Positions 11,484 to 23,308 of a stretch of 64,000 bases of DNA are shown piece after piece; position 1 is the stretch's first letter; every line of letters begins with the position of its first letter. The translations under genes were made by a program, and so were the position numbers. The notes under the pieces were generated by a model. The model was not told the origin of the DNA. It saw only the letters and a list, made by a program, of their open reading frames with translations, and searched no databases. Source of the DNA: Impatiens glandulifera (lineage: Eukaryota > Streptophyta > Magnoliopsida > Ericales > Balsaminaceae); assembly GCF_907164915.1 (NCBI RefSeq), contig NC_061863.1:31963258-32027257 (forward strand). Direction: 5' to 3'.

Positions 11484-13530
11484 TGTTGGGTCAAACTATT
11501 TTGACTAAGTGTTGAAATAATTTATCCCCTGATATTTTGAAGATGAAATAATTTATAAGCTTCAATACAGGTGTATTGAGACAACATGTCTCTAGATTTG
11601 AATCTAATGAGGGCCATAAGACCGATCTTGACTTTCATTCGCATAGAATTAGACTCACAGTCTAACTCATCGGAGTTAGACGTGTAGTCTAATAGACGTG
11701 TAAATTAGACGTAAGTCTAATAGAATTAGACGTGAGTCTAATAGAATTAGACGTACAGTCTAACTCATCGAAGTTAGACGTGTAAATCTAATAGATGTGT
11801 AAAGAATTAGACGGATAGTCTAATGAATACACGGAATTAGACATAAGTCTAATGAAATTAGACATGAGTCTAATAGAATTAGACGTAGAGTCTAACTCAT
11901 CGGAGTTAGATGTGTAAGTCTAATAGATGTGTAAAGAATTAGACGGATAGTCTAATGAATACACGGAATTAGACGTGAGTCTAATAGAATTAGACGTGTA
12001 AGTCTAATAGATGTGTAAAGAATTAGACGGATAGTCTAATGAATACACAAAATTAGACGTAAGTCTAATGGAATTAGACGTGAGTCTAATAGAATTAGAC
12101 GTACAGTCTAACTCATCGAAGTTAGACGTCTAAGTCTAATAGATGTAAAGAATTAGACGGATAGTCTAATGAATGCACGAAATTAGACGTAAGTCTAATA
12201 GAATTAGACGTGAGTCTAATAGAATTAGACGTACAATTTAACTCATTGGAGTTAGACGTGTAAGTCTAATAGATGTAATAATTAGACGGGTTGTCTAATT
12301 AGTGAAAGTTAGACGTGAGTCTAACTCCTTCAGATTAGTCTGAGGTAGAACCGGAATTAGACGTGGTAGTCTAACTCAGTGGAGTTAGACGTGCCAGTCT
12401 AATGGTTATGTAATAATTAGATGGGTTGTCTAATTAGTGAAAGTTAGAAGTGAGTCTAACTCCTTCAAATAAGTCTAAGGTAGAACCGGAATTAGACGTG
12501 GTAGTCTAACTCAGTGGAGTTAGACGTACCCGTCTAATGGTTATGTAAATTAGACGCGAGTCTAATTATATTAGACCAGGTGGTCTAATAGGCGTTTTTC
12601 ATCAGAAGGAGTTGACTAATTTCATTAGACTGATCCGTCTAACTGAAATATGTCTAATGTTGTACCCTTGAATCTAGCATTTCTCCTACCCACGTGCTAT
12701 AGCTGTACCCTACTCCTGCTCAACTTTCCAGTGAAGATTAGTACAACAGCTATATGCATCCAATCAAGGAATGCCACGTAAGAGAATTTTCCTCACATTA
12801 CCCGTTTTGCAGGTACATCCCTGATGGAATATTCGACGCACTACGAGTTCGGTACGGCCACGATCCTTGTGCTCAAAACCTGCTGTGTACAATGGAGGCT
12901 TTCCAATTGAAGAGCGTCACGTATCATTCTTGAAGATTCGACCGTTAGCTCCTGCTCAGTATTTAATCAATCCTTAGAGCAACGGACGAAGCACCTGTTT
13001 TTGCCTCAACCAATCTTACGAACAAGCATTCTGATTTTGTAGAGAGAGACTACTCAATCATCTTGCTTACTGAACTTATTCTGTGAAGCTTCTTTCTGAT
13101 TGTATTGTGTGTGAATCGAGAGAGAGAGCTAGAATCAAAACACCGTTAGATGAGTGATATTCTTCATCTTCTTGTAATTGAACAGAAAGTGTTCTATTCA
13201 ATAATGAGCTAAGTGTGTGTGTAAACTGTATTTGATTCTTATCATATAGTGAATCCTTCCGGTGGTTGGAAGAAGGGGTGACGTAGGAGAGTTTCTCCGA
13301 ACATCCATAAAAAAATTGTTGTGTTCTTCATTTCTGTCATCTTTTCTTATTTCATCTTGTGCTTCAAACCCAAGTAAACAATTCCGCCTTGAATCTGTTT
13401 CAAGTGTTTACACAAGTTTGCGTAGAATAGAAAGAGATATTGATCCCTAACATGATTTCTTTCAAACCGTTTTTCATAAGCCTTCATCATTAGCTAGACC
13501 CCATCTCTATTGATAAAGCCGATCCTATCA
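11484..13530 (+). mobile_element. Solo LTR of the family A copia element, inserted in element B gag
   Basis: Begins TGTTGGGTCAAACTATTTTG and ends GATCCTATCA, the same termini as the LTRs of A1, D, E and F. It is flanked on both sides by CGTCG, a perfect 5-bp target-site duplication (11479-11483 and 13531-13535). No internal region accompanies it, so it is a solo LTR left by LTR-LTR recombination. The U3 carries the dyad array (about 11640-12660). Downstream is a promoter-like part with AGTATTTAATC near 12960, then an R/U5 part ending at 13530. Removing it with one CGTCG rejoins the gag reading frame of element B. Confidence 0.92.
11640..12660 (+). repeat. Dyad-motif array in the solo LTR
   Basis: Dense head-to-tail repetition of an imperfect palindrome of the type TTAGACGTGAGTCTAA, with spacers such as ATAGA, CTCATCGAAG and GTAAAGAA. 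Higher-order blocks are visible, for example several copies of a block that includes GTAAAGAATTAGACGG. Each unit pairs TTAGAC with GTCTAA around a short centre. Confidence 0.9.
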
Positions 13531-14030
13531 CGTCGTGCAGCTTCATCTGCTTGAGATTGCTTGATTCCCTCATCACCATGGTCTTTATGTCCCATGCACT
13601 TGGTAGAGATCTCAATGCTTTTATAATGATCTCCTGGTTTTCATATCTTTTTCCAAGTGTGTACAGCTCGTTGACCACGATGGTGAACCGATCACTAAAC
13701 TCCTTCATGTTCTCTCCCGGCTTCATCTTGATGTTCTCATACTTTTGAGTTGCCACTAAGATTTTATTCTCCTTGGTTCTTTCGTTTCCCTCATAGATCT
13801 GAATAATAGTTTCCCAGGCTTTTTTTGCACTTTGACAATCTATGATTTTGTTGAACGTATTGTCTTCCACAACTTTGAAGATGTGTCTCAGGCAATGGTT
13901 GTCCAGGTTACTTCTTCTCCTATCTTCAGCCGTCCATACTCCTTTCTCCTTCTCAATCGTTATCGGTCCTTCCTTTAGGATGGTGCTCATTCATCATCCA
14001 AAGTGAATCCGGTTAAAGATTAGAACTGCT
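13531..14030 (-). pseudogene. Element B gag, N-terminal half
   Basis: The open minus-strand stretch 13490-13990 gives the copia gag core: STILKEGPITIEKEKG, then NTFNKIIDCQSAKKAWETI, then KMKPGENMKEFSDRF, ending MKLHDV at the solo LTR. This matches the A1 and E gags from their EGPIKIDKEK motif onward. The first ~30 residues are missing or degraded. The sequence just upstream (LDDE then STIL) needs a one-base shift to join. It is split from its C-terminal half by the solo LTR at 13530. Confidence 0.75.
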
Positions 14031-14047
14031 CTTAACACTATACAGAT

Positions 14048-15132
14048 TGTCATAGACTCTTGAACCGAGTTCAATGACGGAAATGTCTGTTTCAATCTGA
14101 AGCAACTCACACAATTCGGTTTGGAAAGTATTAGGAGAAGTCGGTTTGAATGAGGGGAAAGCCGGTTTGGCTAAGGGGAGTATAAGTTATTTCGGTTGAG
14201 ATAATAGATATTTCGGTTCGGTTGGTTAGAGTAAATAAGTAGGAAAATTAAATGAAGAACACAAGACAGGTTTTTATTGATGTTTGGAGTTGAATCACCT
14301 ACGTCACCCCTTCTTCTCAAATAGTGAGAAGGATATTCACTAACTGGAATATTCAACAAACACACTCTGACCGAGTCTTATTTACTGCTCTTCGGTTACA
14401 CCACTCACAAATGATGTAATACGTTTACACAAGGTAAAATATACAATGTTCTCGCAATTATATTTCAAACAGTTTCAAGGATTTCAATCAATATTTAGGG
14501 TCGCGTGTAAGATTCGTCTCGTTGTAAAATTAGGAAATCCATATGAATGTCACGCGTATGTCGAAAAATCGCTCTCTGCAGTTTTAACACATTTGAGCTT
14601 CTATTTATAAAAAATATTTTAAAACAACGGTCATATTTTTTCTCTCTCCATTGGATTGGTTATCTGAAGCCGTGCTAGTCAGAGTCAGGTAGCATGCACT
14701 CCTTGCCATTTTGGACACATGGCAGACATGCATTAGCCGGCTGCTTGTGTCAGAAGTTGTTTGTAATCTTGGATAATCAATAATCAATCCTTTTGTCGCA
14801 TGCTTCTGATTCGGATCCTTCTTCTGTGTATTTCCAAGAAGTATCTACATCATCTTATTACGTCATCTTCACAGATTTCATCACTTTGAATAATTTCATG
14901 TTGGCCTTAAGATCATTGATATATTGAGCCATCCGGAAATGATACTTCATACGGTTTACATCTCAGCCGATCCGATGAAGGAGTCAAATCGATTTACTTG
15001 ATTATGTCAGGATCTTTAAGACAAAATGTCTCAACCAGTCCGTTGCGGCTTGAGCTGTACCTGCACAAGAAAGTTTGAGACTGATTAAGTTCTTTGGCCG
15101 GTTTAAAATTAACTTACTTAATTTTTCTAACA
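14048..15132 (-). repeat. Element B 5' LTR
   Basis: The right end (about 14999-15132) matches the 3' LTR fragment at 1-130 and ends ...TTTTTCTAACA, so the LTR starts TGTTAG on the minus strand. The left boundary is uncertain. I place it near 14048, where TGTCATAG could be the terminal dinucleotide after a degraded primer-binding site (about 14018-14035). A minus-strand TTTATAAATAG near 14600-14612 is a TATA candidate. No TTAGAC array is present, unlike family A LTRs. Confidence 0.6.
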
Positions 15133-15339
15133 AACATGGAGCATACTCTTCTGAGTATACATTTTAGAAGAACAACAATGGCCTTTGCCCTTCTGGAGGA
15201 CTAAGTGTTTTATGTTTTTAAAAATATTTTTGGTCTTAAGGATCTAAAATTTTAATTATTCATTTTGTATTTGCTTAAAATGAGAGGGAAAAACTTATTT
15301 TGAAAATAAAGATACACGCAGACAAAATGCTTTAATTTG

Positions 15340-15640
15340 TCTATTAGACGAGGTCGTCTAAAAGAAAAAGCATGTACTTAGACGTATTTTTACTTACACT
15401 TTATGCATTTAAACCCATGTGTCTTGGTTAATAACATGCACGGTTAGACGCTGACGTCTAATAGATGTTTAGATGTTTATAAGACAAGAGCTATTGGATG
15501 CTCACGTCTAACCAAACACACGTCTAATAGACACGTGATTAGATACATGCGTCTAACAGACCCATGCGACAAATAAACATTTAGTTTTCATAGATTGGAG
15601 AAGTAAGAAAAAACGTCTAACTACGTGTGTATTAGACTGA
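15340..15640 (+). repeat. Dispersed TTAGAC/GTCTAA motifs ahead of the element C ORF3 promoter
   Basis: Spaced copies of the LTR dyad motif occur here, for example TTAGACGAGGTCGTCTAA near 15353 and TTAGACGCTGACGTCTAA near 15444. They lie a few hundred bases upstream of the internal TATA box at 15861. The rest of 15133-15860 has no ORF that I can support. Confidence 0.8.
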
Positions 15641-15860
15641 TCAAGGACAACTGTCCCACGTGCTGTGATATCTAATTTTTACATTCAAACATAAATATAG
15701 TCATCTCCGAATAACATGAAGACACGTGTCTTTCAAGTTAAGAGAGAATGACTAATATACCCTCAAAATTAATGACGACTGTTTGGAAAGGATGTCTAAT
15801 ATTAATTGATGGGTCCTACCCATAGGAAAAGTGACGGTTAACCCATGCGACTCTTGGAAA

Positions 15861-15870
15861 TCTATATAAG
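15861..15870 (+). promoter_or_regulatory. TATA box of the internal ORF3 promoter in element C
   Basis: TCTATATAAG lies about 130 bp ahead of the ORF3 ATG at 15993. It is followed by a TCTCTCTC-type leader. The same TATA-leader-ATG layout occurs in A1 and E, which supports a conserved internal promoter. Activity is inferred. Confidence 0.6.
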
Positions 15871-15992
15871 GACATTCTGCATGAGATTGAAAAAGTTTTT
15901 TCTCTCTCATATCTCTTAAGAACCCTAGATTTCTTCAATCTTCTCTCTAAGAAACCCTTGTTCATCTTGTGACTATTCGTCTTCTTTCAAAA

Positions 15993-17824
15993 ATGGGCAA
16001 AAAGAGAATCACCTAGGGACATTGTACTTTGCAGGTGGATTTTCCCTCATTTATACGCTCGATCAGCAAGATGTGGTCGATATGTTCAGATCTATAGATC
16101 TCGGCGGGCCGTTCATATTTTACGAAAAGAAAGTCCGGGAGTTCATTAAATTGGCGACTATGGTTGGCGATTCTATCACTACAACGATAAATAATATAGA
16201 AATTTCATTCAACGAAGCGTCCTATGCGTAGTTCTTCGAACTTCCATCGGAGGGCCACACGTTCAACCTAACTCTCCCATCAGAAATCGCGGCGGAAATG
16301 ATGACTGCTTTCTCAACCGATGGTTCAGAAATCCGATTAAACGGGAGTAAGAAGGATCTTAAACCCCATTTTATCCTGTTAAATGATGTGGTTGCTAAAG
16401 CTCTTCAAGGGAAGGCGGGATCGTTTCAGCCCAATAGTCAAGACCATTTTGACTATATGACAACCATCTACGGAAGGATTCAGGTCAACTAGGCCTCAAC
16501 GTTGTACTTGAACCTGTGTGCAACGATTGACCCCAAGAATAGAGAAAGTGTGAGATTTGATGCTCAACTTAGCCGAATGTTGGAACACTTAGGGATTCCT
16601 ATGGGGGAGTCTAAGCCAATCAACTCTTCTCGGGTGTTCAACGTCTTAACTGTTTCCAATACCCTCGTTCGAATGAAGAACATAATGAGTCCGTATCTGG
16701 AGCATCAGGCCAACAGACGGGTGGAAGATCCATCACTCGTTCCATACAACCGGTGACTTCTATCTTGTCAATAGGAGCCAAAAGAATGAGAACCATGAAT
16801 GAATTAGAGGCTAGTTCTACTAGTCAGAAAATTTCTTCGAAAAAGGAATCTGGAATAGTTGATTCCAAAGTTAAGTAAGGTCCCTTCGCACTTGCTTCTA
16901 TTCCGATGTCTTCTCTGTCTCCAGCCGCGAGCCAGTTAAGAAAACCCGCTAAGTCCTCCACTTCAAAAAGAGAAAATTCAAAGGCGCCCAGGGCGTCTAC
17001 GTCTTTGAAAGCATCATCTAAGGTACCCCCTTCTCGATCTCAGCCCGAAGTGCCTAAGTTTAATGTTCTTTTGTTGAAACAAAGTTTGTCTGTCTCTTTT
17101 CCTGTTGAGGAACTTAATACCGGGCCAACTGTTGAAAATCTTGACAGAATTCCATCTCTTGTCCATCAACCTGATTCAGTAGCTGCTGAAGCTACATTTT
17201 TTCTTAAACCAGAGCAATGTGTTGTTCTTACCCTTTTGCTGGTGTTGCATCTTAAAAATCTCTTTCTCTTTTAGTTGAAGACTCCCTATTCCCAAACCAG
17301 TGCAAACAGAGTCCATAGTGACTGGAAAGATTTTCCAGTCTGAAGCCATGCCTGGGCTCTTTGCTAGACCTTTGTCTGCTCACGAGGTAATGCGTGCAAC
17401 CAGAAAAACTATTGGTATAACAATTGGGGAACAAAGTCCCACTCTAAATCATGTTGAGGTTATTGGAAAAGACAAGGATATTGCAATTGATTCAAATAAG
17501 GAGGTCTTTGAAGAAACCTGCATCGTTAACCTAATGATGGATCAGGCCAAAGTAAGGGACACTGAGAAGATCTGGATCTTTTATACTTGGGTCTTGAACA
17601 GAATGACCATTAGGTATGATGAAATTATCAAGGGAAAATGCATAAACAATCAATTGTTGAAGCTGGTCAACATTGAAAAGAGTGTCCTAAAATGGGCTAT
17701 AACGTCAGAAGTCTTTGAAGCTCTAAAGAGAAAAGACCTAGTTGAAGCAAATTTGAGAGGTCGGGCTCTCTTTCCGATCCTTCAATCTAGAAAAGACAAC
17801 TTCAATCCTTTGGAAAGGAATGTT
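15993..17824 (+). pseudogene. Element C ORF3, N-terminal and middle part (broken by A1)
   Basis: The start MGKKRIT aligns with MVKKITLGHCTLQVDF of A1, but a TAG follows at once in C. The N-terminal domain continues (DMFRSIDLGGPFIFYEKKV, FFELPSEG, HFILLNDVVAKALQGKAGSF, FDYM, and IQVN then a stop where A1 has W). After that come LSRMLEHLGIP and SSRVFNVLTVSNTL. A Ser/Lys/Pro-rich middle follows at 16906-17274. Next is a helical section at 17300-17824 with SEVFEALKRKDLVEANLRGR. Several stops and frame changes occur. The reading resumes beyond A1 at 27695. Function is unknown; it is an accessory gene of the element. Confidence 0.75.
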
Positions 17825-19650
17825 TGATAGGATCGGCTTTATCGATAGAGACGGGGGTCTGGCTAAGGATGAAGGCTTATAAAAAACGGTTTGAAAGAAA
17901 TCCTGTTAGGGATTTAATTCGCTTTCTATTCTACGCAAACTTGTGTAAACACTTGAAACGGATTCACTTGAAAGGCAGAATTGTTACTTGGGTTTGAAGC
18001 ACAAGATGAAATATGAAAAGATGACAGAAATGATGAACACAACAATTTGTTTATGGATGTTCGGAGAAACTCTCCTACGTCACCTCTTCTTCCAACCACC
18101 GGAAGGATTCACTATAATATGATTCGAATCAAATACTATTTACACACACTTAGCTCACTATTGAACATAACACTTTCTGTTCAATTACACGATGAAGAAT
18201 ATCACTCAGTTAAAGGTGTTTTAATTCTAGCTCTCTACTAATTCACACACAGTACAATTAAAAAGAAGCTTCACAGTATGAATTAAGTAAGCAAGATGAT
18301 TGGGTAGTTTCTCTCTCTACAAAATCAGATTGCTTGTTCGTTGAGGCAGATTGTCCGTTGTCCTTGAGATTTGTTAAATACTAAGCAGATTCTAACGGTC
18401 GAATCTTTAGAATGATACGTGGCACTCTTCTATTGGAAAGCCTCCATTGTACACAGTAGGTTCTGAGCACAAGGATCATTGCCGTACAGCAACTGGTAGT
18501 GCGCCGAATATTCCATCAGGGATGTACCTGCAAAACAAATAATGTGAGGAAAATTCTCTTACGTGGCATTCCTTGATTGGATGCATATAGTTATTGTACT
18601 AATCTTCACTAGAAAGTGGAGCAAGAGTAGGATACAGCTATAGCACGTGGGTAGGTGAAATACTAGATTCAAGCGTAATACTTAAACTGAGCATTAAACG
18701 TATTTCAGTTAGACCAATTGTGAAAATCAGTCTAATGAAATAAAACATCTCCTTCTAATAGAGAACGTCTATTAGACCACCTAGTCTAATAGAATTAGAC
18801 TCGCGTCTAATTACAATAACCATTAGACTGCACGTCTAACTCCACTGAGTTAGACTGCACGTCTAATTCCGGTTCTACCTCATACTTGTCTGAAGGAGTT
18901 AGACGCACGTCTATCTTTCACTAATTAGAATACACGTCTAATTATCCAATAACCATTAGACTACACGTCTAACTTCGATGAGTTAGACTGCACGTCTAAT
19001 TCTGGTTCTACCTCAGACTTGTGTAAAGGAGTTAGACGCACGTCTAACTTTCACTAACTAGACTACACATCTAATTATCCAATAACCATTAGACTGCACG
19101 TCTAACTCCGATGAGTTAGACTGCAAGTCTAATTCAGGTTCTACCTGAGACTTGTCTGAAGGAGTTAGACGCACGTCTAACTTTCACTAATTAGACTACC
19201 CGTTTAATTGCAAATATATTAGACTACACGTCTAATTCCGAATACATTAGACTTACGTCTAATTCCGTGTATATTAGACTTGCGTCTAATTCTTTACATC
19301 TATTAGACTACACGTCTAACTCCGATGAGCTAGACTTTACGTCTAATTCCGTATTCATTAGGCTTGCGTCTAATTCTTTACATCTATTAGACTACATGTC
19401 TAACTCGGATGAGTTAGACTGTACGTCTAATTCTATGTATTCATTAGACTTACGTCTAATTCTTTACATTTATTAGACTACACGTCTAACTACGATGAGT
19501 TAGATTGTACGTCTAATTCTAGTGAATGCCAAAATCGGTCTAATGACTCTCATTAGATTCAAGTCTTATGAAAACTCATAAGTTATTTGATCATCAAAAT
19601 CTCAGTGATTAAATTATTTTAACACTTAGTTAAAATAATTTGACCCAACA
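17825..19650 (-). repeat. A1 3' LTR
   Basis: Plus-strand ends TGATAGGATC and TTTGACCCAACA. It keeps the promoter part that the 5' LTR of the same element has lost (about 18292-18430). The dyad array occupies about 18700-19530, with longer composite units built around TTAGACTACACGTCTAAC, TTAGACTGTACGTCTAAT and CTTTACATC spacers. Confidence 0.92.
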
Positions 19651-19671
19651 ATTTCCCCTTTTTTGATGAAG
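19651..19671 (-). other. Polypurine tract of A1
   Basis: Plus strand ATTTCCCCTTTTTTGATG. On the minus strand it is a purine run abutting the 3' LTR start TGTTGGG, the priming site for plus-strand DNA synthesis. The same tract precedes the 3' LTRs of C, D and F. Confidence 0.8.
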
Positions 19672-19824
19672 AAATTGCAAACCTGCATACATATATCAAA
19701 ACATGCATTCATCATATAAATAAATAAAACCCTTGTTCACTTACATCATTCATCCAAAACCAGTATTCGAAAAACCATCAAAGAAACATGTTCAATAGAG
19801 TTAAATAGAGTAAAAGTAGAGAAA

Positions 19825-22800
19825 TCATTGTTCTTCCCTTTTAACTCGAGGATCGGTTGGACTCATTTCTTGACCAGGAAGCATGTTGAAGAAGGCAGAA
19901 TAGTCGCGACCACCACGACCGCCTGCACTTGATCTTCCACCGCGTTCACCACCACTAGCACGTCCACCTTCATCAACATTGGATGGCCTACTTTGGCCAC
20001 CACCACTTCGACCTCCACGCTCACCACCGCTTCGACTTCCACCTCTCTTGGTTGGCCTAGGATTGTCATCGGTGCTTGGAGATTGCCTGGATCTTGTGCA
20101 GGTTGACACACCATTGTTTCTTCTGCTTGACTCACCTTGAGCTGGTCGAGGTTGAGCACATTCAGTATTGGCCTTTGCATCCTCCTTTGCTTGAAACTTC
20201 CTAGGAATAGAGTCCGCAAATTCCTGTCGTTCATTATCATTCCTTCTCAAACACCCCTGAATTTCCACCATCTGATTCTTCACCAGACTGAATTCTTCCA
20301 AAGTTTCATTGTGGCGTTCATCATTGATTTGCCTTTCAATATCAAATAATTCAGTTTGACGATTGACAAGTTGCTTTTCAAACTTCAAAAAGTTTACATT
20401 TGCGATATGAGTCTCATATGTGGTCTTCTTCAAAGTGTTATCCAGCTCAATGAGGACCTTGAAAATATTGCTAAAGCTCTCTCTTTCTTCTTCCCTTGAG
20501 TTCATGGCCTGTGACATGGTCTTCTAAATCGATGAGAGCATAGACCTCATAGATCTTAACACCTTGTTTCCTCCGGCAGATGACTCTTCATGAGACGAGA
20601 TTTCTTCAGATTCTGCTGCCATGCTTTGAATAGGCTCAAAGTTTGTATGAATCCGCAAGGATTGCTCCGGTTGATTCATTTCAGCATTTCTAGCAGCTTT
20701 GTCTCGCACTTCTTCTTCAATTTCTTCTTCAGCTCTCTGAAATCTCTCAAGCAGATTTCAAAGAGTAGTGAATAGGATTATTGAGGTTTTCCTGAACATT
20801 TCCCACAATGGTGTCGGGAAATAGACGGGGCTTGATAAACGTTGCTTGTTGATCCTGTTCCTCATCAGATGAGGGACTTTCTTCTTCATCGACCTTTTCT
20901 TTGGAGGGTTCCCCCTCAGTTCTGGTAGTTTCTGGCTGAGTATCCTTGGCCAATTTTTCTTGAACAACCTCTGTTCTCGCAATAGGGGTCATTATCACAT
21001 CTTCTTCAATAGGAGCTTGAACAACCTCCACAATCACTTCTTCCAAAAGAACTTCTTCTAAATTTACCTCAAGAGCTTGTTCAGGCTCTTGGACAATCAC
21101 ATCTTCTTCTTCTTCATTCAGACGTTCTTGAATAGGTTGATCTAGAATGCATCTCTCTTCGGCAGAAAGATTCCCGAATTCGATCAAGAGAGCAGCATCT
21201 AGCTCATCAGCATCATTATCAACGTTTGGAATGTCCATTGCTTCTTCTACAATGAGAGGTTCTGCGCCAGAGCAATCGGCGCCATGAATGTGTCGAGAAG
21301 AAACAGAGACATAAGTGTCCAGGATATCATTCAGCTTCTTCAATACCTTCATTTCAACATCAGATCCTTTCACATCAGGATTGAAATTAGCTTTCCTGGT
21401 TTCGAAGATTGGAAAAAGAGCTTTTCCAAATATACACGCTTCCACTAGATCTTTTCTCCTTAGAGCCTCACCTACTTCTGAAGTTCTTGCCCATTTTAGA
21501 ACTTTCTCCTCGTTTTCCACCATCTTCTTCCATTCTTTAGTTATAGCAGAGTTTGACAAAGACTATTTGTACTTGGAAGACAGTCTCTCCATGGACCAAG
21601 ATTCATAAATTTCCAATTTCCCAGCTATAAGAACTTTAGCTTGCTCTAAAATGAGGTCAACGATTCCAGTTGCCTCAGATACCTTCTCTAGAACTTGAGT
21701 TGCTATCTTTTTGCCTTTTCCAACAACCTTTACGGGTTTTGGAGTAGGTCTAGGTTCACCGATCACGATTCCATCTGCCCGTTTTCTGGAACGCATTAGT
21801 TCGAATGCAGATTGAGGTTTCTTACAAAGCTCGGCAGGAAGCTCCATACGAACCACTTTCCCAACTACCAATGAATCTTTAGGAACTGGAACATTGGGTT
21901 CACCAGCAACAAGGGTAAGAACAGCACCTTGTTCTGGTTCAGATGACTTTGTAGCACCGGCGACTACAAGATCAGTTTGAACAACAGGAGACTCAATCCT
22001 GTAAACAGTTTCATCATTTGGACTGGCTGATTCAACAGTAGGCCCTTCAGCAGATTCTCTCAAGGGAGAGAATATAGATTTAACTTGTTCCACTACAGGA
22101 ACATTAAATTTAGGCACATCGGCCAAAGATTTGGAAGACTTTACCTTTGCATATTTAGATGCGCGGGGCGCCTTTGTCTTCTTCTCCTTTGAGGCACAGG
22201 ACCTCGAAGGTTTCCTCAAAAAGGTTGAGGGAGTGGATAATGAGGACATTGGACTTGTAGCAAGTACGCCTGGACCTTACTTCATCCTTGAATCAACAGA
22301 TTTAGAGTCTTTCTTGTTTGGACACTTCAGACTGGAGGAACTGACGTCCGATTCATTCACAGTTTTCGTTCTCTTTGCCTCTGTTGATATAAAAGAAGAA
22401 GAAGGCCTTGATCGGGTGGAAGACTTTCAACCGGTCTGGTAACTAGAAGCACCAGATGCAGATTCAAGGTTGCTCTTCAACCTCGTTAGCGTGTTAGCAA
22501 CTGTAAGAGCAGTAAATACTCTTGGAGAGTTGATCTGCACTTGTTCACCAACAGGAAGCCCCAAATGCTTCAAAAATTGACTCAGTTGAGCCGCATATAG
22601 TATGCTTTCCTTGTTCGTCTGACTGATAGCATAGCACAAGTTTTGGAAAAGGGTATGAGCCCAGTTTACCTGGATCCCCTTTGAGATAACACACATGTAG
22701 TCAAAACGGTCTTGACTATATAGATTGAAAGAGCCAGATTTCCCTTGTAGTGCCTTTGCCACCACGTCGTTCAGAAGAATAAAATGCGGTTTGAATGTCT

Positions 22801-23178
22801 TCTTGGATCCATTCACATGAATCATCGAACTGTCGGCAGAAAAAGTTGTCTTCATCTCCTCCATGATTTCAGAAGAAAGGATCAAGTCGAATAGATAACC
22901 CTCCGTCGGAAGTTCAAAAAACTCCGCATAAACTGCTTCATCGAAAGAGAACTTTGTTCATTGACGGTTGCTACGATGGATTCATCCACTATAGTTGTTG
23001 TTTTGAAGAACTCGCCAACTTCCTTTTTGTAGAAGATGAAAGGTCCGCCTAGATACTTCCTCAGCCCAGAATATTCTAGGGTTTGGAACATCTTCACCAC
23101 CTCCGGTTGATCGAACGTGTATACAGATGGAAAGTCCACCTGCAAAGTACAGTGACCTAGAGTGATTTTCTTCACCAT
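19825..23178 (-). pseudogene. A1 accessory ORF3, long form with RGG-rich C-terminus
   Basis: The start at 23178 (MVKKITLGHCTLQVDFPSVY) lies about 120 bp after a TATA box. The N-terminal domain runs to about 22430: SGLRKYLGGPFIFYKKEVG, FKPHFILLNDVVAKALQG, FDYM, IQVNWAHTLFQNL, LSQFLKHLGLP. The middle (about 20747-22249) is Ser/Lys/Pro-rich, then helical (KVLKWARTSEVGEALRRKDL), then strongly acidic. A coiled-coil-prone section follows (about 20130-20517). The end is a Gly/Arg tail with repeated GGERGGRSGG and GGRGGRDYSAFFNMLPG (19825-20120). Most blocks share one frame. Stops fall near 22427, 22279 and 21560, and frame changes occur near 22885 and 20740. The layout suggests a nucleic-acid-binding structural protein. 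I do not recognise a named family. Confidence 0.75.
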
Positions 23179-23295
23179 TTCAAAGGATATGAAAAGACAC
23201 AATATTTCAGAGAGATTTAGTGAGAGAAATGCAAGAAAAGCTAGGGTTCTTAAGGATTTCGAGAGATTGAAAGCTTTCAAATTCATGCAGTAATG

Positions 23296-23308
23296 TCCTT
23301 ATATAGAC
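23296..23308 (-). promoter_or_regulatory. TATA box of the A1 internal ORF3 promoter
   Basis: The minus strand reads GTCTATATAAGGAC, nearly identical to the box in E at 58883-58895. It lies about 120 bp ahead of the ORF3 ATG. Confidence 0.6.

Larger units (their letters stand above)
1..15132 (-). mobile_element. Element B: Ty1/copia retrotransposon with accessory ORFs, left end outside window
   Basis: Reading on the minus strand the order is 5' LTR (about 14048-15132), gag, protease, integrase, RT, RNase H, three accessory ORF3-like units, polypurine tract, then the start of the 3' LTR (1-130, cut by the window edge). Integrase before RT is the Ty1/copia order. The terminal sequences of the two LTRs match (1-130 against about 14999-15132). 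A solo LTR of another family interrupts gag at 11484-13530. The element sits in plus-strand element C, with AACAT just right of its end as the candidate target-site copy; the left copy is outside the window. Gag, pol and accessory ORFs all carry frameshifts or stops, so the copy is dead. Confidence 0.85.
15133..17824 (+). mobile_element. Element C (plus-strand copia, no pol), left segment
   Basis: First visible segment of a plus-strand family A element that continues at 27695-30775 and 39400-39867. Its gag and 5' LTR lie beyond element B, outside the window. The segment starts in the spacer that follows gag in related elements: ACAACAATGGCC near 15173 matches E near 58142 and the reverse complement in A1 near 24045. 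It holds the spacer, the ORF3 promoter and the first part of ORF3. A1 interrupts ORF3 at 17824/17825 with target duplication ATGTT. Confidence 0.8.

Noticed and set aside
14018..14035. Primer-binding site of element B
   Set aside because: The sequence near GCTCTTAACACTATAC only weakly resembles GCTCTGATACCA, so I did not list it as a site.
22882..23286. ORF3 as a retroviral-type envelope gene
   Set aside because: Its position after gag/pol suggests it, but I see no signal peptide, hydrophobic fusion or transmembrane stretch. The C-terminus is RGG-rich.
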